Notes under the pieces: generated by a model | Seen by the model: the letters and a program-made list of their open reading frames with translations, nothing else | Databases searched by the model: none | What the model was told of the DNA's origin: nothing | Position numbers and translations under genes: made by a program | In this document: positions 1 to 10,200 of the stretch, piece by piece | Layout: every line of letters starts with the position of its first letter | Position numbering within the stretch: position 1 is the first letter of the stretch | From: Turbatrix aceti | Lineage: Eukaryota; Nematoda; Chromadorea; Rhabditida; Panagrolaimidae | Length of the DNA stretch: 64,000 nucleotides | Assembly (NCBI GenBank): GCA_963969345.1 | Contig: OZ017766.1 | Span: 1,116,001 to 1,180,000, forward strand | Direction: 5' to 3'

Positions 1-2429
1 CAAAAAAAACAGGAAGATACGTATTTTGAACAAAACATTAACATAAACTAAGGGGAATTGACTAAAGTTTGTAACATTTGATAATGCGAATTCGCCCTTT
101 ACCAAAAAAATCGTACGCCTTTACCAAAAAATCGTACGCACACGCATATTTTTCTGTACGCAGACGCACGCGCAGCGCTTGCTGTTTTCGCGTTGTTTTT
201 TGATCGTTTTTTGAAAAGTGCGTGTTACTAAATAGCTCATCCTGGATCTAGGATTAAAGATATCTGTTTTGAATTTTTTTGATATTGTTAGGCTTCAATT
301 TATCTTTAATTTGGCACAAAAGCCAAATTTCAAGTGTTACTAGGCAATGCGCTAGAGGGCTGACAAAAACGTCAATTTTTGAACTTCGGAAGCTTATAAC
401 TTTTCGGCTTTTGGTACAAAAGTCTCCAAATTTTCAGCAGACACTGTTATTAGTGTCATAAACATAACTGAGGTTTTAAATCCGGATCCATTTCGTCAGT
501 CCTGAGATGGCATTTCAGGGTGACTTTTGGTGGCTTATTAATGTAGTTTTTGTACAATTGCACGTTTTTGGATCGAAATGTGCTGCCAAATTTTTGGTAA
601 AGGGGAAATTTCCCATTGTGGCGAACAAAGGGGCCCGGATTATCCAAATGTTAAGTAAACGATTACTTTACAACATTTTTATGATTTTTGTTTCTTGCAA
701 TATAATAGATCCTGTTTTGTATGATTCACTTTGCATTGCAAGGAAACTTCGAAACGCAGTAATTTATTATGGTATCAAAACTGACTTGTCGGGCACTTTT
801 TGGCTGAGGTAGAACCTAGAATCCATATAAACAAGAATTATTTTTTCGATGCAGAAATGAATTTATAACTTGTGGACATGGTTTTCAACAAGCCGTTTTT
901 TACGGCAGGGGCAAGACAGGACTTGCACAGCGTAGGCCCCCGCCCGGGCCGCCTTTTAAATATTAAAATATTAGATAACGATTTTTTAGTTCGATGGATT
1001 TGATGATTCGGTCGACTTTCAATTCAACCGGTTTTAACGATATAAATTTGTTTGTCAAATGTTTTTTCAATACGAGAGTTAATTTTGTTGCATCATCATT
1101 AACCTCATCAAAGTTGTTATCATTTGAAATTTTTTTCTGCAAAAATATAAAAAAATGTAAATAAAAAAATATTGCTTACGTTTACGAGGTACAACTGTTG
1201 TGTTCTTACGTAAGTGACAGGCGTACCCCTGGTACGGCATATAAACAAAATATAAAATAATAACAAAAAAATAAAACAATGAAAACTGCAAATTGTAGTT
1301 TTTGTTGGGAGGATCCAACTGAAGAAAGAGGTGGAGTCTGACATCCGTTATCAGGTTTATATACCGCCCGAGCTTTCTATTTACCATAATTGTTTAACGC
1401 CTGTCGTCTTTGTGCTGATCTGACGGGACGCGACAATAGTTTTTGTTTGCAAACGAACTGTATTTTTTTTGCGTTTATCTACCCATTTTCTCTTCTTGCA
1501 TTCTCATTGAGGTACGGTGCCTAGAAATCTCAGACAACAGTCATAAATACCTTTCGAGTTGCCAAAAATAAAAAAATTTGAATGTTTTCTTTTTTTACTA
1601 TTTTAGCGATTTTAGTTTTTTTCAAAAACAGATAAAAAGTACAAAAAATGACAACTTCATTTTATAATACTAATACTAATTGTTGTAAATACAATTGTTC
1701 ATTTTTTCTAACAGTTAACCATTTTTGCACAAATTGTTTCAATCTAAAAAGTGGCTCAATTTTACGTGTTCGTATTTATTGAAAAGGTTGAAATTATTCC
1801 AAACCTTAGACACTGTTCAAGTTTCACTCGTTGTTTACCTACAAATCACACTAACGTAGAATTTATATTACCGTTTCTTACTACTACTGACATAATTATA
1901 CCACTGGCATATTATGTATAGTATAACTGGGGTTTGTGTAACAAATGTTTTTGTAACCTCGCTTGACGGCTTTACTTTTACAACAGCATAAAGAAATAAG
2001 CCAATTAATTCAATTTTATGAATTCAGTGCTACGTTTTGGTCTCGATGCCACGAGGCCTCGAAGTAGACAACTGGTGTAATAATAACTTGCCTGGGGGAC
2101 TGGGGCCCCTGTCTCCCCAACGACCGTATGCTACGTAGGGGAGTTTTGTTTATCTTTTTACGTACTCGTGAGTGCGTCATGCATCATTATTACTCACATT
2201 GGCACCCTGCGAACGATTAATGCATCGGGTGATGATTTCAGTTCACCCCTCTGCTGAATAGGCCTTTTTCTATACCGTGTCGAGAATTCTGTGCGCTAGA
2301 GAACTTCCCACGGGAAAGGAAGGTGTTATAAATAATTTATGTGTGTTACCAACGCCCGCCATTCGTTTTATTTTACTTATGACTCTAAATTTGATTTCAA
2401 TTTTTTTTAGAAAAAACTACTTATTCATC
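1..2429. other. AT-rich intergenic spacer, no gene recognised
   Basis: No reading frame here resembles a protein, and none is joined by convincing splice sites. A short direct repeat (a unit containing CTTTACCAAAAA and TCGTACGC) occurs twice near 97-139. A short GC-rich patch lies near 905-950. The last 150 bases probably include the promoter of the receptor gene that starts at 2430, but no specific motif can be named. Confidence 0.5.
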
Positions 2430-3794
2430 ATGGATCCACTGGTCCTGTACGTACTCGTTGCCCTCTCCGTGCTGATCATGATTTACAATCTCATAGTCTT
2501 CATGACTTTTTTCATCGACCTGACCTCGCCATCGGCTATGCACAAGAATGTCAGAAGCTTGCTTATGGTCATCGGATGCTCTTGCTCTCTTTATGCTGCT
2601 ATTGGGTATACTTTACTTTTATTAAACAATAAAAAATATTTTTCTATCTGTTGTTCAGTAAATTTTTGAGTTGTCAAAATTGTTTTTATAAAAAATATTT
2701 TGACCTAAATTTTTTGTTTCCAACTGCAATCAACTCTTTCAGAGCGTTTCACGCCAGCATGTACTTTTTCGACGTTCCAGAAAACAACACGATATTTATT
2801 ATCAATTTTCACTTCAAACAAACCTTTGAACTAACAAATTCGCTGCTTCCCATCATGATAGTTATAGATCGTGTTTTGTCGACTTTTTGGCCATCTAAGT
2901 ATGAAAAATCTGCTCTCATTAATAGTTATAAATTTCTTATTGTCATTATGATTTTTACGGTAGGACTTTTCCGATTAAATTTTTTTTCAATCAATGCGCT
3001 TTTTTAGATCATTGGTTGTTTCATTGCGGGGCACCTTATTGCCATCAACCTTTTCGCCGAAGTTTACGTTTTTCTGGCTACAACTTGTCTAAATACGGCG
3101 TTTCTTGCGGTGGGTATTGCTGGTTTTGGTATACTGTAGGGGTTGTTGTTTGTCAATGAGTAATTTTTTTGAACACAAATGTCCCTAGGTAGATCCCATC
3201 TGGCATTTAAAGTGACATTTGCAAATACAAAAAAATTCAATTTTTGCAAATGAGAATTGCATTGGTTAACCACTGAGTGAGTAATGGTGAAATAAATAAA
3301 AAATATAACACTCACAAACAGCATAACATTGTTTTTTTCAGATAGCAATCATCTTGAGCGTCATAAATCGCCGAGAATTCCTCAACGGTCTGTCACGAAC
3401 CAGCATGAACCTCGGCGAACGCTACCAACGCCTCGAAAACATGAGAGTGCTGAAGGCTGTTGTCTTTCTCATGGTTCTGTGCTCCGTTCGAATGGCCATT
3501 TACCTGTTCTGTTTCTTTGTCAAGTTTGTCATTCTACCGCACAAAAGCCACAGCTTTGCGTTTGTGTTCCACGCTTTTGCGACCCTTCTTCTGAACGTTT
3601 TGGTGTCACTCGTCCCGATGCCATTCATCAGGCAACAAACTTGGCGTACGCTTACACAGAAATTTGCAGCACAATTTTTGCCTACTCATAGACACGCGCC
3701 GGAGTTGTCAACGACCGTGACACATGAGTGTAGCAATACTGACAAGCAGGATCTTCATTTCGATCTGATACGCAGAATGTGGAATACTGTATAA
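2430..3794 (+). CDS. Sra-superfamily (Sre/Srab-like) serpentine chemoreceptor, copy 1
   Basis: Seven-transmembrane G-protein-coupled receptor of the nematode-specific Sra superfamily, expected in the membrane of sensory neurons; the ligand cannot be inferred. The model has four exons: 2430-2605, 2743-2959, 3008-3109 and 3342-3794, all with GT..AG ends and matching phase, giving about 315 residues. The start MDPLVLYVLV opens directly into the first membrane segment. Family marks are IVIDRVLSTFWPSKYE after the third membrane segment and ERYQRLENMRVLKA before the sixth. Exons 1-3 have exactly the same lengths (176, 217, 102) as the paralogue at 4223-12073, which supports the model. The stop is followed by an AT-rich tail. 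The family assignment rests on remembered motif style, so Sre versus Srab is not settled. Confidence 0.85.
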
Positions 3795-4222
3795 TTTTAT
3801 ATTTTTTTTATGTTGATATTATTAATAAATGTACGAGAGAGGCACACGCGCAGAAGTGTAATTGCAAGCAATCAAGCCAACAAACATCGTACTGGAGAAC
3901 TAAGACATGATCACATGGAAGTTGCCCAGCCACTGATAAAAAACCACATGCATGTATAAAAGCTCGCCAAGGTCCAGAAACAGGCATCATTCGACTTATC
4001 TCCTCCAGAGATGGCAGATCAAATCATCTGCTCATGATCTGATCTGTATCATCTGTGATTTAATCCAATCTGAAAAGGCTACCCCGTATCGCCGATACAA
4101 ACGTTAACGTTACACAGGTGGCGGGAACACGCTTCAAAAAGGAAAAAATATGGATTCTTTATATCGTTTGCGTTGATTATCGTTGTGTGACAGGTTTCGA
4201 CAGTTTATAAAAATTTGTCCGT

Positions 4223-7200
4223 TTACTTCCACATCTGTTGCATCTGTGTAAAATGAAATTTGTAGTTGTTGTCTGTAACATAATTGGGTCTGAGTACCGC
4301 ATCTGATGATACTGTGCCTCCGCAGCGTCCCTTGCTGACGAATCCTGCAATCTGAATCCACGCCCGACGACTGATGAATGGGAGGGGTATGAATACAACC
4401 GAAATAGTCGTAAAGTATGTCCAGAGCAATCCGTAGTAAAGCAGCCAGCCTGCGTTGTTCAGCACGTCGTTAAAGAACAGGTAGGGAACCAGAAATGCGA
4501 CAAAGATGACCAGTCGTATGGAACAGATGATCAACAACTTGGCGAGGGCCTTGAGAACACGCATGTTCTCCGAAAGCTGGTACCGCTCGCTGAGGTTTTT
4601 TGAAATGCTCATACCTTTGCTGTATCTCTTCAAATTGTGGTTGTACAAGAAAATGGTCGTCTGCAACAGAAAGATGTCAAATTTTGATCAAACAATGTAC
4701 CTTACCAAAAAGGAAAAAACTTCAGCCAAAATTATGCCACCGATGACGGACATTCCCGTCATATCCATATTCATAAACAGAATGCCAATGACTGCACTGA
4801 TTCCTGTCTGAACTTGAGTTGTTTAATGCTTTACACGTTTCCTTTTTGATGGGCGAGCGATAAGCGACGTCGGGAACAGAGAAAGACTGATTTATTCTAG
4901 GGTCGCAACATCATTAAATAGTCAGTACGTACATGCTAATTCCGTCTCCCATCATTCCCCCCCCTGCACAAAGAAGTTGTGGAGTTGTGTGAATATGTTG
5001 CGAGAGTTTCCGTGCGGTTTGCCGCTTGCCATCATGTGCAGAAGTTTGATGTAGGCCTCGTAGGCGTTCCTGTGTGGCCGGATGATGTCCAATTCTGTAT
5101 CGTTGTTGATGGGTATGGGATTCACGAGGTAAGTTGATGGGTCATTCGGATCAAACCGAAGGATTGCCTTCGGTTGCCGGATCGGTCGTCCATGTATGAC
5201 GTTGCCGAGCCTCGTCATGTGTGACGGGCCGGCTGCGACAGGGGTTGGCGTGGGGGTTGCCTGGGGGGTTGCCTGGGGGGTTGCCTGGGGGGTTGCCTGG
5301 GGGGTTGCCTCGGGGAGAGTGGTGGGGATTGATGGCGGCACCGTCGTTGCAGTGGGTTGCTCGGTGGGAGCCGGTATTGCTTTGATGTCGTCAATGTGTC
5401 TCGTTGATGTCTTGCCGTTGACTCGGACGAGAAAGATTGTTTCGGAGACTCGTCCTTCCACAATCGCAGGTACCCAAGTTGGGCCGTCTACAAAGTTTCG
5501 CACGAACACGAGCATGCCCGAGACAAAAGTACTTGCCTGAAGAGTGAGGCGTGTGCGCAGTCGAAGACCAAAAGCACGTTCTGAAGGTGACGGCTCGTTG
5601 CTCCTTGGACGGCTGGCCCGGTATAGAAGGAGGAAATTTGCAAGCGCCGTATCGTGGTCGAAGCCGGATTCTCTTTGTTTGGTGAACCATCGCTTGAATG
5701 TCTGGACCATTCGTTCGGCCGCGCCGTTAGAGGCAGGATGATATGCCGGGGACCGCAAGTGTTCGATGCTTCGTTCATTGCAGAAGGCTTGAAACTCGCT
5801 TGACGTGAATGATGTCCCGTTATCGGAGACCAGCGTGCGAGGGAAACCGTATCGTGCAAAGAGCTGGATGAGTGCCTTCTTGGTTTCGGATGTAGTGATT
5901 CTTGACATCTGAATGACTTCTGGCCACGATGAGAAGGCGTCGACTACGATGAGATACATCTTGCCATGGAACGGACCTGCGAAATCAATGTGAACCCTGT
6001 GCCAGAATGCCGGAGCTTTTGGCCAAGGGCGGAGGCTCTTCTGCGGCTGGGCGTTTGAGTTTTGAATGCACGTCTTGCAGGTGCGAGCAGCGTGAGTGAT
6101 TTTCTCGTTGATGTCGGGAAACCAGCATTCCTGCCTCGCCAAGGCGAGCATCCGGGGAAGTCCCATGTGAGTGTCATCGAAGAGCTTGATCACTTCATCC
6201 TGTAATGACTGGGGCACGACAATTCTTTCGCCAAGAAAAATGACTCGCCTTCTCTCGGAGAGATCGTGCCTGTGTGGCCACCATTTCTTGTATTTGGAGT
6301 CGACTTTCTCTGGCCATCCGGCGCGTATCCATGCTTTGATCTGACGCAGCTCGTTGTCGACTTCGGTTGCCAATGCGATGCGATCAACGTCCAGTGGGGA
6401 ACGATTGATGACCTCATCTTGAGCGGAGTCGTTGTCCTGTTCGATTTGCAGCGCGATCGGATGTGGAGGGGCAGCCGGATCAGGGAGACGAGAGAGGACG
6501 TCTGCATTCGCGGTGTCTATGGAAGTTCGGTATTCGATTGTGTAGTTATATTCTAGTAAAATCAACGCCCACCTGGCTAATCGCTTGATGGCTACTGCCG
6601 AGGCTGTTCCTTGTGGACCGAAAAGCTTCAGGAGTGGCTTGTGGTCTGTGTATAGAGTAAAGTGGCGTCCGAGAAGAAAATGCGCAAACTTCTTGACTCC
6701 GAAGATGATCGCGAGTGCTTCTTTTTCAATTTGTGAGTAGTTACGCTCTGCGGGGATGAGTCGTCGAGAAGCGTAGGCTATGACTGATTCTTTGCCGTCT
6801 TTTCGGTGGTAGATGACCGCGCCGAGTCCGTAATCCGATGCGTCCGTTGCGAGGACCAGGGGAAGTTTTGGATCGTAGTGCGTGAGTAGGTCTGTGGATT
6901 TGAGGGCTCGCTTGACGTCTTGGAAGGCGGCCTCATGAGTAGCTGTCCACTGCCACGGTACATCTTTCTTTAGCAAGTCGGTCAAGGGGGCTGAAAGTGA
7001 GGCCAGAGCCGGAACAAAACGACGATAGTAATTTACCGCACCGCAGAAAGATTCGATGTGTTTCGGTTCCGTCGGGCTTGGCATGTTGTCGATAGCTTCG
7101 ACTTTCTTTGGGTTAGGCTTGATGCCGTTGGAATCGACCAGGTATCCAAGGAGTTCGATAGATGACTGAGCGAAAGAGCATTTCTCAGGTTTAAGACGGA

Positions 7201-10200
7201 GACCATGCTGCTGGAGTCGCCGTAGCACTTGCTCGAGACGATCCGAGTGAGATTCGCCGTCTTTCGTGGCTACCGTGATGTCGTCAAAGTAGACGACAAC
7301 TCCTGGAATCGCGTTGAGGACTTTTTCAATGAGTCGCTGAAATATGCTCGGGGCAGTCTTCACGCCAAAAGGAAGGCTTAGGTAGCGAAACAAGCCTTTG
7401 TGGGTGTTGATTGTGGTGAGCCGTGACGATGCCTCATCAAGCTTGACCAAGTGGTAGGCTGACCGGAGGTCCAGTTTTGAGAAAGTTGTGCAGCCGTTTA
7501 GCTCGTGTAACAGATCCTCGATGCGCGGAATAGGATAGTGAGAGTCGTCCAGCTGCGGGTTGATCGTCAACTTGTAATCTCCGCAGATTCTGATTTCGCC
7601 GTCCGCCTTCTTCACTGCCACTATCGGAGTCGCCCAGTCTGACGAATCAATGCTCTCCAGGCAGCCTTGCTCCTGAAGAGTCAGTAGGGTTGCTGCAACC
7701 TTGTCCCGGAGCGCGTACGGAAGCACGCGAGCTTTCAGAAAGCGAGGTGTTGCCTCTGGCTTGATGTCGATCGTGGTAGAGAGCGTGCACTTGGTCAGAT
7801 CGGACGAAAATAGGTCTGCATACTTGGAGAGCAGTTGTTGAATCCAAGTCGCTTCCTGAAGGCACACCGTTGGCGAGATTCCGGGATCGGCGCTCTGAGG
7901 TGCTGAAAATTGATGGAGCCATTCGCGCCCCAGAATGTTATCACCGTGACCTTTCGTTACCGACGCGTAGATTTGCTTGGTCTGGTTTCTCCAAGTGACG
8001 CGAAGCTTGACTTCGCCGAGCGTCGAGATAGATGCGTTACCGTAGCCGCCAAGAGGAGTTGTCTCGCGAAGTACTGGTCTACCGATAGCGATCCAGGTGT
8101 CCTCGTTGATGATGCTCCACGTCGCCCCTGTGTCAATTATCATCGGAACAGAGGTGCCGTTGATAACAGGGTGAGCGAATGTTGGAGGGGGCGTCGGCCG
8201 ATTCGACGCGGGGATGACGGCGTTGATTGACAAAGCCATCGGAGTTCGTGCCTGCTGGTCGACGTACAACTGTTGGACTTCGCTGGTTTGTTTCTTGGTA
8301 GGACATCTTTTCGCGAAGTGCCCTTTTTGTTGGCAGCGTTTGCAAGTCGTCTGGGCCGCTCGACATTCTGAAATTTCGTGGCCGGCCAGATGGCAGTGCG
8401 TGCAAGACTTGCCGTTTGGTTGCCGGGGCTTGTGCTTCTTAGAGTGAATCTGTGCGATTACAGGCTGCTGGGTGGCGCTTTGCGGATGCTGGATATTCTT
8501 CGCTGTATACATCGTCATGACGGACGCTTCAGCAAGCTTCAGCAGCTCGGCCCCGCTTTTGCTCATGTTTTCCGGTTGCAAGAGTTTATTCCGGAGCTGG
8601 ACATCTTTGAGGCCTCGGACGAACGCCAGTGCGGCCATCTCTTTTCGGATATCCTGGACCAAGTCAAATCGTGCTGCGCCGACTTGCCGCTCGATTTCGT
8701 TGTAGAAATCACGCAGCGTTCTGTCGTCTTGTGTAGCCGTAAATAGGCGGACCCTATTGAATTGATGATTGGTAAGAGCTTCGCCGAAATGACTTTCCAG
8801 GAGACGCATGAGGTCGTCGTATTCAACTTCGCGAGGGCTTCGGGGTCGAAGAACCTGGACCAGCGTGGACAAAATGTCCCGCCCTGCAACCTGAAGGAGC
8901 ACAGACGTTTTGACTAAAGGACTTGCCGTGGACAGATTCCTATTTTCAAGGTACAACTCTAATGAGAGCCGCCAGACGTCAAAGTCTTCGCCCGGTTGGT
9001 AAGGGGTAGGCGGTAGTAAAACGTGTCCAAGCGTTGCTGCCTGGGTTGCCGCCGGTACGGCGGCCGACGTCGACGTAGGCACTTGCGGGACCTGTGCTGG
9101 CGGTGGTGCCGTGACGATTGCCGGGACCGGCAGTGGTGCCGGAGGCTGTCCCGAGGTACCTGACGTACCTGACATCGACGCGTTCGAGTCTGACCCTTGT
9201 GTCGAGTTTGATCTCTCTGTCGACGATGATGATGTTGACATCAACGAGGGGTAGGGAGGCGCGGGGAAAAGTAACTCTCGTCACCAACTGATGGGCGAGC
9301 GATAAGCGACGTCGGGAACAGAGAAAGACTGATTTATTCTAGGGTCGCAACATCATTAAATAGTCAGTACGTACATGCTAATTCCGTCTCCCATCACTTT
9401 TCAATCAGAATGACGAAATTCAGGTAGGAATCAGAAATAAGGGAAGGAATTATCCCATGGGGAATTCGTAAGAATCCCCGGTATATCTCCGTGTGTATTT
9501 TATTTTATTTATTTTTTTATTCAGTAGTTAGTTATCATTAGATCAGATATTCGGACGTGAACGTAGATACATGAGGCGTCAAAGGTCAACGCACGAAGCT
9601 CAAAGATTGGTACGCAACGGCCCTGCTGCGCAAAGTCAGGTTCGCCAAGAAGCCAGCAACGGACAACTAGGCAACCCGCCTAAGCCACTGGAAGCCGCAA
9701 GACCAACCAATGCCTCCGATCGCGCCAAAGAACAAGCGTCCGCCAGGCCACCCTCCGAGGCGATGGACCGACGACTTTGCGGCCTTCCAGAACGCTCCTG
9801 CTAAGGACTACGACGTGACGCAGGTAGCTACGATTGACGGCGCCCTCTTCGTGCAATCTCGATACTCATCACTGTCTCTTTGATTTTGTAATGAGTAATT
9901 ATGCACGAGTAAGAGTAATAAAGTAAAGTAAAGTAAAGACAAGATGTTAGGATGCGCAAAATTGTATTTTACAAAAATGATAATAATTGTTTGAAAACGT
10001 AATTTTTGAATAAATTAAAAGCAACAAACAGAATACTAAAAACAAAAAGTTAATCAACTTATTAAAAATTTCAAGATCAGTGTGGCGAAATTTTCAGGAA
10101 CATTTTTGAGATGGTAATCTCGGAATAATTCCACGCGAAGGAGAGCAAATCGCTTGCCGCGAAAGCTGCAGGGCCAGCAATCGGAGCGGTTGCAGTCTCA

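Larger units (their letters stand above)
4847..9396 (-). mobile_element. Complete Ty3/Gypsy LTR retrotransposon
   Basis: The element is 4550 bases, bounded by two identical 108-base LTRs (4847-4954 and 9289-9396) that begin TGATGGG and end CCCATCA. The direct repeat CTTTT flanks both ends (4842-4846 and 9397-9401), a 5-base target-site duplication. On the minus strand the internal part starts with a putative primer-binding site TGGTGACGAGAGTTAC, two bases after the 5' LTR. It ends in a polypurine tract (complement of 4955-4964) just before the 3' LTR. One long Gag-Pol frame fills the interior. Identical LTRs and a perfect duplication indicate a recent insertion. The element lies in the sense orientation within intron 2 of the receptor gene. 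Domain order protease, RT, RNase H, integrase places it in Ty3/Gypsy; no env-like frame is present. Confidence 0.95.
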
